From Arachis hypogaea (Eukaryota; Streptophyta; Magnoliopsida; Fabales; Fabaceae), in NCBI RefSeq assembly GCF_003086295.3, contig NC_092055.1, positions 122,737,484-122,801,483 on the forward strand: a stretch of DNA of 64,000 bases, written 5' to 3'. Every line of letters begins with the position of its first letter. Position 1 is the stretch's first letter. Positions 1-13,050 of the stretch are shown here, piece by piece. The notes under the pieces are model-generated. The model saw only the letters and a program-made list of their open reading frames with translations. It did not search any database and had not been told where the DNA came from. Both the position numbers and the translations under genes were made by a program.

Positions 1-1450
1 CTTTTACGGTTTTATTGCTCTTTTAATTGTGTTTCTTATTTTTTTTTTCAAAAACTTTTTATCTTTAATCATCTTTTTCTTTTTGTTTGAGTCTTGTGTC
101 AATTTTTAAGTTTGGTGTCCCTTTGGTTTTCATTTCTATTGTTCTTGTTTTTCTTTCTTTATGTTTGAAACTTTCTTAGTATTTTCTCTTGTTTGATTTC
201 AAAATTTTAGGTTTGGTGTCTTTTAGTGTTTTTCTTTTAAAATTTTCGAAAAATAGTTTGTTTGATTTAAAAAATTTTTAACTTTGGTGTTTCTTTAGTG
301 TTTTCTTTTTCTTTTGAATTTCAAAAATTTTTAAAATCTTTTCTTCACATTTTCAAAAATTTTGATTTAAATTTTTTAAATCTTTATCTTATCTTTATTT
401 GATTTCAAATTTTAAGTTTGGTGTTTCTTTGATTTGTGAATTTCAAATTTTAAAATAATATCTTGCTTATCTTTCTAGATTCTTGATCTTTGTTTTATTT
501 ATCTTTTTTATTTTCAAATTTTATCTTAACTATTTTATTTTTAAAAAATTTCAAATTTTAAATTTAATACTTTTTTAGTATTTCTTTTTTATTTTTTATT
601 TAAATTTTCAAAAAAAATTAAAAATTATTTATTCGAAAAACCTTTAATTCTTTTTCTTATCTTGATTCAAATTTTAAGATTGGTGTCCCATTAGTTTTTT
701 TTTGTTTAATTTTCTTGTTTATCTTATCTTTTTCCTTGATTTTAAAATTTTGTTATCTTATCTTATTTTAAATCCAAATTTTAAAAGTTTAGTATTTTGT
801 TAGCCTTCTTTTCTTTCAAATTTGAATTTCAAATTCTCTTTTTGACTTTTTCTTTTTAAATTTCAAAATTTTTCAAAATCAAACCTCCTGTCTTAATTTT
901 CAAATCTTATCTTATCTTGTTTCTTTCTTTTGACTTTTTCAAATTTTAAATCTCTTGTCTTAATTTTAAATATTTTTTCAAATTTGAATTTCAAAATCTT
1001 TAAATTTTCAAATTTTATCTTATCTTGTTTCTTTCTCTTGACTTTTTCTTTCTAATTTTTGAATTTCAAAATCTTTAATTGACTTTTTCAATTTTTGAAA
1101 ATTGCATCTCAAATTTCAAATATTGCTTTATCTTATTTTAATTTTAAGTTATGTGTCTCTTTGATTTTTCTTTTTTTCTTTATTTTTAATTTTGAAAATT
1201 TTTAAAACTTCTTTCTTTCTATTTTTTTTTTATTTTTTCGAAATTTCTAAGTTATTTCTTTATTTATTTTCAAATTAGTTTTCTATTTTTTATTTTATTT
1301 AATTATTTTTGAATTTAAAAAAATTTTGAAAACCATTTCTTTTAATTCTTGCATTCTTGTTCTTGAATTTTTCTTTTTAAAATTTTTTACTTTATATTAC
1401 TCTATCTCTTTTTAGGACATCTCACTGGGAGCTCTTTATACTGTGACATA
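1..1450 (+). other. T-rich untranslated leader of the retrotransposon
   Basis: This stretch has no open frame of note. It is very T-rich on the plus strand and repeats the motif TTTAAGTTTGGTGT in exact or near form at about 105, 206, 277, 411 and 672. The same motif reappears at about 3219, 3799 and 5003, the last directly before the 3' LTR. The spacing suggests an old, degenerate tandem expansion of the leader. Confidence 0.6.
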
Positions 1451-1484
1451 GAGACTCCCATTTTTCTTTGCTTCTTGTCTGTGT

Positions 1485-2864
1485 ATGCAGGAACAGAAAA
1501 AGTTCACTAGGGACCTAATTGGGAATGCACAACCTAGAAGAACTTTGGGATCTTATACAGCTCCCACTCTTGACTTCTATAGAAGGAGCATTAGTGTACT
1601 TCCCATTAGAGCAAGTAATTTTGAGCTCAACCCACAGCTAATCACTCTAGTGCAGCAAAATTTTCAGTTTTATGGACTTTCGCAAGAAGAGCCCACAGAA
1701 TTCCTTGCAGACTTCCTGCAGATTTCTGACACAGTATAAACCAATGGAGTCGACCAGGACGTCTACAAGCTGCTATTCTTTCCATTTGCTATAAAAGGCC
1801 AAGCAAAGAGGTGGTTGGATATCCAACCCAAATCAAGCCTGAACACATGGAGTAAGTTGGTGGACAAGTTTTTGAATCAATACTTCCCCCCAAAGAAGCT
1901 AACCCATCAAAGACTAGACATCCAAGGCTTCAAACAAGGAGATAATGAATCTCTTTACGATGCTTAGGGGAGGTACAGGATGATATTACGAAAATGCCCC
2001 ACGAAAATATTTTCAGACTGGGTAAAGCTGGACATTTTCTATTATGGGCTCACATATATGGCTAAGATGTCCTTAGATCTTTCTGCTGGTGGTTCAATAC
2101 ACATGAAAAAGACAATTGAAGAAGCTCAAGAACTCATTGAAACAGTCACCCACAACCAGCATTTATACTCATCTGGTGAGACTTCAATGAAAGAAAAGGT
2201 CAAGACAGTGACCACTAAATCTAACCCTCCAGAACAAAGTGAATCATTAACCCAGCAGTTGCACTTTCTCACACAGTAAATACTAAGCTTGCTAGAAGTA
2301 GTGCAGGAGACCCAGGCCTCCAGCAAGAATATGGAAGTACAGTTGAACCAGGTTGAACAGCACTTGTCTGAACAGATAAGAAAAGAGTGCCGAGCTATCC
2401 AATTAAGGAGTACCCTAAACACCCAACCTCAGACCAGTAAGAGGCAGGGGGAAGAGGAAATGGCAGAAGATGAACAAGCTGCAGCCCAGGGCACCATCAG
2501 GGGAGTTCAACGCCTAGGAGGGGGCAACACTGGCGTTCAATGCAAGGAAAGGACCAGCAGTAGCATTGAACGGCCAGACAGGGGAGACCAGACACATGTA
2601 AGTGCTGGGAACACCTCTCCTAAGCAAGCTGGTAACCCTTCTTTAGGCACTATGGACACTCACCTTGCACCACTCATGGCCCTTGAGTACAAGGCCAGGT
2701 TGCCATACCCTTGGAAACTTCAGAGACCCCCTAACACTCTTCATAGAGACACAGAGGTGAATCCAAGAGAAGAGTGTAAGGCCCTCATTAAGACCAAGGA
2801 GGCTGAGCCTAAGGTGGTACACACTGTTGAGGAACTAAATGAAGAAGAGGCTCAAGAAGAGGAT
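1485..2864 (+). pseudogene. gag: Ty3/gypsy gag, broken by in-frame stops
   Basis: One frame runs from 1485 with stops at 1737, 1965 and 2277 and ends at 2865. The translation has the plant Retrotrans_gag pattern: a conserved FxFYGLSxEEPxEFLADFL block, then FPFAIKGQAKRWL and, about 20 residues later, KFLNQYFPPKK. The stop at 1965 sits where relatives usually have Trp in the DAWERYR-like block. A glutamine-rich helical stretch and an acidic tail follow. No CCHC zinc knuckle was seen. Gag would form the particle around element RNA. The stops make this copy non-functional. Confidence 0.85.
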
Positions 2865-2891
2865 TGAAGGACACTGTTACATGCCCCTTTT

Positions 2892-3158
2892 ATGGGAAGA
2901 AAGCCTGAAGTATCACACCCTAAGATGTCCCAAAAGGAGACCAAGGATGAGCACTACTCACAATCCTTGGAAGGCTTTAAGATGTTGCAAATCAATATTT
3001 CTTTTGCTGAGATTTTGGAGCAGTGGTCTCTCTCTACTGGAAGAAACCTCTCTGATGCTGAGAGAGGCGAATTGATGCTGAGGTTACAGAAGGATTACAT
3101 GGTTTTCAAGGTCCTTAAACCTCCACTACCCCCTGACAAGGGAGGTACTTTCATATAG
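2892..3158 (+). pseudogene. Distal gag segment, same frame
   Basis: This continues the gag frame after the stop at 2865. The block GFKMLQINISFAEILEQ resembles the conserved L.INIPFAEALEQMP segment that in Athila/Tat-type elements lies between gag and protease. The sequence then diverges and stops without a protease active site, so the pol part appears lost or never present. Confidence 0.6.
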
Positions 3159-3590
3159 AGTACAATACTGAAACTTCCTCCCTTGGTGAAAACTCATAGT
3201 TTCTCCAGACATCAAACCTAAGTTTGGTGTTGGACAGTCAGCACCCACTAAAGAGGAAGGTCCCAAGAGGAAGATGCATAGGGGATGGAGAAACAATACA
3301 ACCCCTACCCTAACAAGCAAGGTGAATCAAGCTGATAACAATAAAAGAAAGCGTGTTAGGAGGAATTCAAATTCAAGAGCACTAATCTCCTCCTCTTCCC
3401 CCGTGGAGTCATTTCTGTTAACCAACTGGAAGAAGAGGAAGAAAGTCAATACCCAAGTGTCAAGCTAATGATGGTAAAGAAGCGCTTGTTGGGAGGAAAT
3501 CCAATCATGAGTAGACACTTAGAACAGAGACAAAGATACTTGATATGGAAAGCAGAACACTCTGGGGAGAGTCCCTTGTTGGCGTTGAAC

Positions 3591-3658
3591 GCCAGACAAG
3601 GAGTAAAGCTAGGCGTTCAACGCCCATTGAGGAGTGAGGAGCTGGCGTTGAACGCCCA
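3591..3658 (+). repeat. Internal array of GGCGTTGAACGCC palindromes
   Basis: Three copies of an imperfect 13-14 bp palindrome (GGCGTTGAACGCC and GGCGTTCAACGCC) lie about 25 bp apart. Looser copies occur at about 2505 and 2533 inside gag and again in the LTR. Confidence 0.85.
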
Positions 3659-3774
3659 GGCAGCGCAAGCTCATTCAAGCTTTAAGGCCTCCAAGGCCAG
3701 TGGGTCCCACCCAAAACCTCACCCACTTCAAATTCAAACTTTTTCCACCCATTCCTCTCCCCATTTTTTTTTTT

Positions 3775-3813
3775 TTGCTTGGGGACAAGCAAACTTTTTA
3801 AGTTTGGTGTTGC
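3775..3813 (+). other. Internal hairpin plus PPT-like module
   Basis: TTGCTTG-GGGA-CAAGCAA forms a perfect 7-bp stem with a GGGA loop and is followed by TTTTTAAGTTTGGTG. It is a near duplicate of the LTR-proximal module at 4982 and could be an internal second plus-strand primer or a processing signal. The function is inferred. Confidence 0.5.
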
Positions 3814-4981
3814 AGAGCAAGCTCTAGGTTTATATTATCATCAGTGGCACCAAGGAAAGCTGAATCATCTTCTTAGAAGAGCACAGCTTGAGGAGGAGCA
3901 GCCGCCATCACTAAGGTGGTTGAGTTTTATTCTTCTCTTATTATGTTATTTCTGTTTTCCTTGTACTTTACTTTATCTGTCTTCTATTCTAGTGCATGAT
4001 TACATCTAGTATTTCATTCCTTTTTAGTGTCATTTTTTATTATTTTGTTTGGTTATAAGATATCCAATGTATCTCTCACCAAATTTAAAAGAAAAATTTT
4101 TTAGAAAAGAAATAGTGAGATACATAAATTTTGAGTATATCATGACTTGTTTCTAATTATTTTGATGTGGTGACCTTGCATTTATTCTCTAAATATATGA
4201 ATTAACTGTGCATGTTTGAGATTGAAGTTGAGTGTATTGGCTCTTGAGGAACAGTGAAGTTAGAGAAGTATTATTGATTCTCTGAAAAATCAAAATTATT
4301 GATTCTTGAAGCAAAAGAAACAACAGAAAAAAGCAAAAAGCAAAAAGAGAAATAAAAAAAATCAAAATAAAAAGCAAAATAAAAAAAGAAAGAAAAATAA
4401 AAAAGGGTCCAAGGCTTTGAGCATCAATAGTTAGGAGGGTCAAAAATTGACCTAAAAAGTTCAAATGAGCTGTTATCCCTAACTATATGCTTGTGATGTA
4501 AAGGTGTCAAGTGAAAAGCTTGAGACTGAGCAGTTAAAGTTGTGATCCAATGCAAAAAAAAAAAAAAAAGAAAAAGAGTATGCTTAAGAACTCTGGGTAC
4601 CACTATCTGGGAATTCAAGCAAAGCTAAATTCGAATCCAAAGGGTTCCCCCAGTTAAGTGCCTGTGGCGTTTATGTATCTGGTGGTAATATTGGAAAATA
4701 AAATGGTCAGAGTCACGGCTAGGCTAAAAAAGGTGCGAAGCACCAAAAGAAAAAGCTGTGGGTCAAGAATCAAGAAAAACCAAAAGAAGAGAATCAATAA
4801 TATCATCCGGATTCTAGTTCCAAAGGATGCCAGTACTTCTGAGCTTCAAAGGGAAGTGAGATGCCCAAACTATTCAGAAGTAAAAAGCTAATAGCCCCAC
4901 TCAATAAATTGAAACTGAGCTTCATTGACAACTCTGAGACTTATTGTATTCTTTTCTTCCTAATGCTATCTTGTTTTTTGG

Positions 4982-5018
4982 TTGCTTGAGGACAAGCAAT
5001 AGTTTAAGTTTGGTGTTC
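4982..5018 (+). other. LTR-proximal hairpin plus PPT-like module
   Basis: TTGCTTG-AGGA-CAAGCAA is a perfect 7-bp stem with an AGGA loop. TAGTTTAAGTTTGGTGTTC follows and then the first LTR base. The position is that of the polypurine tract, although the tract is less purine-rich than usual. Confidence 0.55.
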
Positions 5019-5392
5019 TGATGAGTGGATATTTTATACACTTTTTAGTACTATTTTCTTAGTGTTTTTGGTTACATTTCATTAAGTTTTATCAAGTTTT
5101 AGTAGGTTTTAGTGCAAAAATCACTTTTTGGTTGCTACTTTGAGTTTTTGTATTTTTCCTATGATTTTAGGTGATTTTTGGGTGAATCTGGCAAGTTTTG
5201 GCAAAGTCTGATTCAGAGGCAAAGAAAGGATTGCAGATGTTGTCAACCTGACCTCTGTACATTCCAATGAGCATATCTTGAGTTACAGAGGTGGAAATGA
5301 TGCACTCTCAATGGAGTTAGAAAGCTAACTTCTAGGGCTTTCCCGCAATATATAATAGTCTATACTTGTCTCTGGAAATGAAGGCCCAAAAT

Positions 5393-5540
5393 AGGCGTTA
5401 AACACCCAAACTATCTCCTTTCTAGCGTTTAACGCCCCAAGAGGACAGGGCCCAGTGTTGAACACCCAAAAATGGCATTCAACGCCCAAAAGGGAGCAAG
5501 GGAGTGCACTCACACCCCCCTAGTGGGCATCCAATGCCCA
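5393..5540 (+). repeat. Palindrome array in the LTR U3
   Basis: Five diverged copies of the family GGCGTTNAACGCC (for example AGCGTTTAACGCC, GGCATTCAACGCC, GGGCATCCAATGCCC) lie about 140 bp upstream of the TATA-like box. Confidence 0.8.
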
Positions 5541-5680
5541 CTCACTCAAGATGGATGCTAAGCTCAGCCCAAAATACTCACCAAATTGGGCCTGGAAGTG
5601 GATTTTCGCACCTTAGCCTAGTTTTATCTTATTTTTGTAATTTTTAATTATTAGTAACATCTCTTAGGTCTAGTATTTAC

Positions 5681-5690
5681 TATAAAAAAG
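5681..5690 (+). promoter_or_regulatory. TATA-like box of the LTR
   Basis: TATAAAAAAG lies about 660 bp into the LTR and about 140 bp downstream of the palindrome array. It is the only good TATA candidate in this part. Use as a promoter is inferred. Confidence 0.45.
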
Positions 5691-6608
5691 GAGACTTCCT
5701 TCCTCCTGAGGATCAGGCCTCCCAGGAGGGGAGAAGCACAGACACATTACATTACACTCTCTGTAAGCTATGAGCAACTAAACCTCCTAGGTTAGGGTTA
5801 GGAGCTCTACTGATTCTCATGGATTAATAATATTACTGTTTCTATTTCAATATATGTCTGATTCTATTCTATGATGCATTCGCATTCTTCATTCTTATGA
5901 ATATGGGGGTGAAACATGACATTCATCCTTGTTCTACATGGGTTTACATGAGTCCTGACTGGGATAGTGAGAGCCAGAGCTTGAGGACGCATCACAAGTT
6001 CCAAGAGAGTTATTTGGGCTAATTGGGTATGTGACATATAATCCCGTTAGTTCTAGATAGATGAGGTCTAGAGTCAGAAAAGCAGCATTCTCTGATCTGG
6101 AAGATCCGACCATATCTGTGGCGTTTTGAGTAGGATCACTTAAAGGGAAGTGGATTGCTTAGAGCTTCATCTTCGGCTATAGTGAGAAACCATGAGCTAA
6201 CTTGATGAGAGGACATGAGTTACTCGAATATGGTGGATTGCTATGGTTTAGAGGAGATTAACTTGATGAGAGGACATGAGTTAATCACTTACGGCTGTCA
6301 TTGAATGAATCACTCGTTATTGAAGTAGACAATAAGAAAAGTTAATCTGGAAAAATAAAGCATCTCCAAAACCTTAATTGATTTCTTATCATTGTTTTCA
6401 CATCAATCTGGTATTTCTTTCTTTATTGTTTCGTTTATGCTTTCAACAAACCATTTTTTCTAATTGCCTGATTAAGATTTGCAAGATATTCATTGCTTGC
6501 TCAATCCGACAATCCTTGTGGGATTCGACCCTCACTCACCTGAGGTATTACTTGGACGACCCGGTGCACTTGCCGGTTCAGTTGTGCGGAGTTCAATTTT
6601 GCGCACCA

Positions 6609-6936
6609 CCGGTTGCCTCAGTTTCTCTCTCTTTCTCGACGGTCTTCTCCGGCCACAACAGTAACAACTACAGCAATGGTGGCGACGGCAACAGTAAGAA
6701 CCCTTCTCTCCTGCATACATTGCCTCGCAACCTCTTTCTCTCTTATCCCGTCGGACCCAACAGTAGTCTTCCGCACCATGTCACCTTCCTTCCCCTTTAT
6801 CTTCTTTGTTCTTCTTCTTTTACCTGGTTGCCGCAATCTCTCTCTCTCTTTCTCCTTCCTTTCGTGTTTCTCTCTTCGGTCTCCCTTCCAGCGTTAGTAG
6901 CACGACAACTCTGTCTTTGTCGCGGACGTTGTCTTC

Positions 6937-6939
<3 letters not shown>
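6609..6939. other. CT-rich flank of the LTR element
   Basis: Pyrimidine-rich sequence with short CGACGG/CCGGCC bits resembles a plant 5' UTR or the CACTA-associated stretch at 24600-25010. Open frames here run straight into the microsatellite, so no gene is called. Confidence 0.3.
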
Positions 6940-8819
<1,880 letters not shown>

Positions 8820-8829
8820 TTTAAAAATA

Positions 8830-9379
8830 GGATAAATTACTAAATTTATCTCTACGTTTTGGTGTAATTCTGTTTTAATTCTTAAGGTTTAAAGTGTCTT
8901 GTTTAAATTTAAAAAAATTTCATTTAGCTTTAATATAGTTCCACCGTAAAGTCAAAGTAAGTTAAATAATTAACGGAATATTCTACATAACAGCAGTACA
9001 AGAACAAGATCGATAATCTGGAGAATAAGTACAAGCTCTAAAGGCACAAAATCAACCGAAGATACATCAATACATTTATTTATCATTTTTCTTACAATTT
9101 AAATGAAATATTTTCTATAGAACTAAAGAGAATGATAAATAAATATATTGATGCATCCACAATTGATTTTGTGTCTCTTATACTTGTTCTCCAAATTATC
9201 AATCTTGTTCTTTTACTGCTATTATGTAGGATATTTCATTAATTATTTAACTTTGACCTCACGGTGGGACTATATTAAAACTAAATGAAACTTTTTTAGA
9301 TTCAAATAAGACATTTTAAACCTTAAGAACAAAAATAGAATTACGTCGAAATATAAGAGACCAATTTAATACTTTACCC
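8830..9379. mobile_element. Hairpin Mutator-type MITE (550 bp)
   Basis: Two inverted arms of about 260 bp, starting GGATAAATTACTAAATT and ending as the reverse complement of GGGTAAAGTATTAAATT, are separated by a short spacer. The perfect direct repeat TTTAAAAATA flanks the element at 8820-8829 and 9380-9389. A 10-bp TSD, G-rich termini and long inverted repeats point to a non-autonomous Mutator-like element. There is no coding capacity. Confidence 0.85.
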
Positions 9380-9389
9380 TTTAAAAATA

Positions 9390-9949
9390 TTTATAAATAG
9401 TATCATTTTCCGACTACATAATAATCAATTAATCATCTCATCATGATCATTAAAATATCGCCACCGTTTTTTGGTCTCATCACCATCATCATCATATTTC
9501 TTTTTGGATAAGAGTTCATTTTGGTATATGGTTGAATGATTGTGGCAGATGTGGGCTATCTAAGTCCAATTTATCTCTTGGTCCTAGCCCTCTTCCAACA
9601 TTGTCCATACTAGACTTTTGAATTAATATATTCAGACAAAAACAAAACAATAACATATTTAAATTGGGCCAATAAATTTGGAGTTACCATTTTGAAAATA
9701 GAAGTGGTTCTTAAAAACACTTAAATAGTATTTTCTAGAGCTTGGGCCTATTTCAATACCAGAAACAAGAACAATAATTTATCTTTTCTTTACCGGGAAT
9801 TACTCATCAACCAAAGCTGTTCTTCATCAAGTCCAAAAAAAAAAGCTGTTCTTCATATTGATATTCTCTTGCAAATGTGTGCGAGTTGTATGACAAAGAA
9901 AAACAATATTATATTCAAAACTATGCCTCTATATTGATGCTAACATCTT
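9390..9949. other. Intergenic sequence before the LINE
   Basis: AT-rich DNA with no supported gene. A short duplicated phrase, AAAGCTGTTCTTCAT, occurs at about 9807 and 9842. The LINE 5' end may reach into this stretch but could not be recognised. Confidence 0.3.
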
Positions 9950-10430
9950 TATTGGTGAAGAGCACGCGTACGTTTGGCAAATTGTTGATCTTTCTCGTAG
10001 TGTGGGTGGACTTGCGTTGGTATAGAAGAATAATTTTGTTGTTTAGATTATCAATTATTTTAAGTTCTATATTACTGCTTTGATAAAAGATGTCATTTTT
10101 AATATTGAATAGAATTTTGTAAGCGTTTATTTAAATTGTAATAGAATATTCATCTATTTCAGTTTCAAGAAAATTTTTTGGTGTTCTCCGAATTCTAAGG
10201 TAAATCAGTTATTGTTGGTGATTTCAATTCTATTATTGATCAAGGTGAGAAACTTAGTGGTAATCCTAAATCTCATTCTTTTATTGCTACCTTTAATTAC
10301 TTTACTGGAAATAACTCGTTGATTGATTTGGGAATGGTAGGTAAACCATTTACTTGGAGTAACAGAAGCAGGGAAGGTGAACTAATTCAGGAAAGACTTG
10401 ACATAGTACACAGTACTTGTTGATGAATTT
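9950..10430 (+). pseudogene. LINE endonuclease fragment
   Basis: One frame reads GEEHAYVWQIVD, then SVGGLALV (compare the conserved GRSGGLALLW). Further on come VIVGDFNSII (the GDFN motif) and LIDLGMVGKPFTWSN (compare DLGFxGxxFTWxN). These are hallmarks of the endonuclease of plant LINEs, which nicks target DNA for reverse transcription. Stops at several places and frame changes disable it. Confidence 0.8.
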
Positions 10431-10812
10431 TGGTCCTAATTATACTCTCAATCCACGGTCTTGAGACTATTAGAGACAGGTTCTGATCACTCCCCTCCTT
10501 TTAGACACTAACTACCAATCGGAGAGATCAAAGAGGAGATTCAAGTTTCAATCCCGCTGATGTAGTGAAGAACAAATTCGTAACTTCATTGGCGAGGCCT
10601 AGAACTCATATATAGAAGGTTCAGCGATGTTCAGATTTTTTCATAATCTTAAATTGGTTAAACACCGATTGGTTCTCTGACAAAAGAATAGCTCTACTAA
10701 GTATAAAAAGGAGATTGCAAAAGTTAGTGCTCTCCTAGAACAAAAACGGACATCAGGTATTATAGGGGACACTGAATTACTTGAACTTGAACAGCGGCTT
10801 GAAAACACATAT

Positions 10813-12146
10813 TTGTATGAGGAATTTTATTGGAAAGATAAATCTAGAATTAAAAGGCTGAAGGAAGGATACCAAAATACAAACTTCTTCCATCGAAAAT
10901 TTAAATCTAAAATCAGAAGAAATAAGATATGGCATCTACGGAAGGATAATGGGGATATGGCAACAATTAATGCTGATATTGCTAAGGTGGTTGAGGACTG
11001 TTTTAAGAGTATTTTCACATCTTACAATCAGGCGAATCCTGAGCCTTTTTTCACAGACTTCGAGGCTAAGGTTACAACTAACAGGAATCGTAAGCTCAGA
11101 AGACATGTTTCTATGGAGGAGGTAAAAAGAGCTACTTTTAGTATCTACCTTCAAAGTGTACCAAGAGAGGACGGTATGACGGCTAAATTCTTCTAATTTT
11201 ACTGGGATGTAGTGGGAGAAGACATGTTCCAAGCTGTGAAGAGTTTCTTTGTTGGAGGTAGAATTTTAAAAAATTTTAACCACACCAATATCTATCTAGT
11301 GCCAAAGGTCCCAAATGCAAGTGATATAACTCAGATAAGGCTCATTCGTTTGTCCTCTATTGTCTACAAAATCATTTCGAAGGTGCTGGTCTACAGACTC
11401 CAAGGGTGTATGAACAAGATAATTAGCTCTACTCAAAGTGCATTTTTGAAAAGTAGACTTATTTCTGATAACATTCTTATAGGACACGAATGTATGCACT
11501 ACCTTAAACAAAAAAAAAGTGAGGCTTGGAATACGAAATGGCACTCAAGCTTAGTATGCATAAAGCCTACGATAGGGTAGAGTAGCATTTTCTATAGTTT
11601 ATTATGGAGAAGTTGGGCTTTGATTCGAGATTTATTGACTAAATTCGTGAATTGCTGACAACCGTTTCTTACTCTATTGTTGTGGAAGGTCAACTCTATG
11701 ATTTTTTTTAAATTAAATAGAGGTATCTGTCAAAGTGACTCTCTATCCCCTTTACTTTTTCTTATTATGTGCAGAAGAATTTTCTTTCTTGCTACACAAA
11801 GCAGAGCAAAATAGTCTCCTTCAAAAAATTCAGATAAACAAAAGATGCCCAACTATAAATCACTTGCTATTTGTTGATGATTCCATTCTATTTGGTAAAG
11901 TCTTGAAAAATAGTTGTGCCTCTATTCTAAAATTATTGGAATCTTAGTAATCACACTCCAGTGCTGATTAGAACCTCCCTAGCAACCCAGCTGAATATTA
12001 CTCATATAGGTGCACAAGATAAATATTTGGGTCTACCTTTCCTTGTCAACCGCTCTAAGAAAGTCACCTTCAACTCAATTATAGATAAGGTTCTCAAAAG
12101 GATACAAGGATGGAAAAGGTGCTTGTTATCTAACGGAGGAAGATAG
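10813..12146 (+). pseudogene. LINE reverse transcriptase fragment
   Basis: Residues NFFHRKFKSKIRRNKIWHLR, then the finger/palm blocks around IYLVPKV and LSSIVYKIISKVLVYRL, QSAFLKSRLISDNILI and the catalytic FVDDSILF (about 11870-11890) identify a non-LTR RT. YLGLPFLVNRSKKVTF follows at about 12030. The parts lie in three frames (breaks near 11205, 11580-11735 and 11950), so no full enzyme can be made. Confidence 0.88.
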
Positions 12147-12159
12147 TATTACTCCAAGC

Positions 12160-13050
12160 AGTTGGTGAACCCATATCAATCTACACCTTGTCATGTTTTA
12201 AACTTTCAGACAATTTGCGAAATGAAATTCATAGTATTTTAACCTAGTTCTGGTGGGGGTAGCAAGGTTCTGAAAGGCAAACAGTGTGGATTAGTTGGGA
12301 TAAGATGACTATGCCTAAGAAAGAAGGCGGGCTTAGTTTCAAAAATCTCAAGGCTCAAACCTGGCTCTTTGGGGGTAAACAGTGCTAAAAAATTTTGACT
12401 CAACCAAACTCTCTTCTTTCTAGAATACTTAAAGGTAAATACTTTAAATTTAATTCTATCCTTACAGCAGAAATAAGAACCTTACCTTTTTGGGGTTGGC
12501 AAAGTATTCTTAAAGAGAAACGAGTTGTAAAGAAAGGCATTAGTTGAAAAGTAAATTCTGGTGATACCCGAATCTTCAGTGAACTATAGCTCCCTCTTCC
12601 TTACCCATTCACTGTCCCACCATCTATGGCACAAATTAATCTCAAATCTTTTTCCTCTAAAAATTGCTCAGTGAATCCTCTCCATAATCCTAGGAGAAGG
12701 TAAAGATACAATTCAATGGGTGATGAACAAAGCAAAAACATATGATGTTGCATCAGGGTACAGGATTGCTTACCAATTTTACCATACTTTCATTGAATTT
12801 TGTCCGAACTTCATGCAACTGAAGCCAGTATGGAGCCATTTTGGGAAGCTGAAAATCCTTTACAAGATTTTTCTCTTTGCATAGAAAATTCTCCATGGTA
12901 ACCTTCCTGTTCTTTTTCTCATCCACCAGCGATTCTCATCCACTCTGACAACTTGTCCAATCTGTAAGTCAGCACCAGAATTACTCATGTATTGTTTATT
13001 TTTTTATGGAGATGCTAATCTAGTGTGGAAGAAGAATCCTTGGACTTATT
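12160..13050 (+). pseudogene. LINE C-terminal zinc-knuckle (zf-RVT) region
   Basis: Broken frames read SLLSRILKGKYFK (about 12410), then IQWVMNKAKTYDVASGYR (about 12715), an LxxFAWKxLHGNLPV-like stretch with a stop in it, and TTCPICKSAPELLMYCLFF (about 12945). This matches the order of the zf-RVT domain found after the RT of plant LINEs. Confidence 0.75.

Larger units (their letters stand above)
3160..5018 (+). other. 3' internal noncoding region
   Basis: No credible gene is present. A 119-codon frame at 3468-3827 runs through the palindromic repeats and a poly-T and looks fortuitous. The segment holds an A-rich purine stretch (about 4310-4410) and two copies of a hairpin plus TTTAAGTTTGGTG module, at 3775-3813 and 4982-5018. 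The second abuts the LTR, where the plus-strand primer (polypurine tract) belongs. Confidence 0.55.
1..6608 (+). mobile_element. Gag-only Ty3/gypsy-type LTR retrotransposon, 5' LTR outside window
   Basis: The order on the plus strand is a T-rich leader, a gag-like reading frame with several stops, a 3' noncoding part and a 1.59-kb LTR. No reverse transcriptase, RNase H or integrase motif is visible between the gag remnant and the LTR, so this copy is non-autonomous and would need enzymes from a relative. The GGCGTTGAACGCC palindromes in both the internal part and the LTR resemble Arachis elements that I know from memory; the exact family name is not assigned. The left LTR lies before the window, so its TSD and age cannot be read. 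Confidence 0.85.
5019..6608 (+). mobile_element. 3' LTR (1590 bp)
   Basis: The LTR starts TGATGAGTGG right after the PPT-like module and ends GCGCACCA, giving TG...CA ends. It holds palindromic repeats at 5393-5540, a TATA-like TATAAAAAAG at 5681, and a terminal part (GGTATTACTTGGACGACC, then GTGCACTTGCCGG) that I recall from Arachis LTRs. The two ends are clear; the partner LTR lies outside the window. Confidence 0.8.
9950..13050 (+). mobile_element. Decayed L1-type LINE
   Basis: Fragments in all three plus-strand frames follow the order of a plant L1-type ORF2: apurinic endonuclease, reverse transcriptase with the FVDD box, the C-terminal YLGLP block, then a Cys-rich zf-RVT-like region. 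Many frameshifts and stops separate the pieces, so the copy is dead and 5'-truncated or unrecognisable before 9950. No poly-A tail or TSD was identified. Confidence 0.85.

Noticed and set aside
9877..10083. 68-codon hydrophobic frame as a gene
   Set aside because: Another frame over the same bases encodes the LINE endonuclease block with SVGGLALV.
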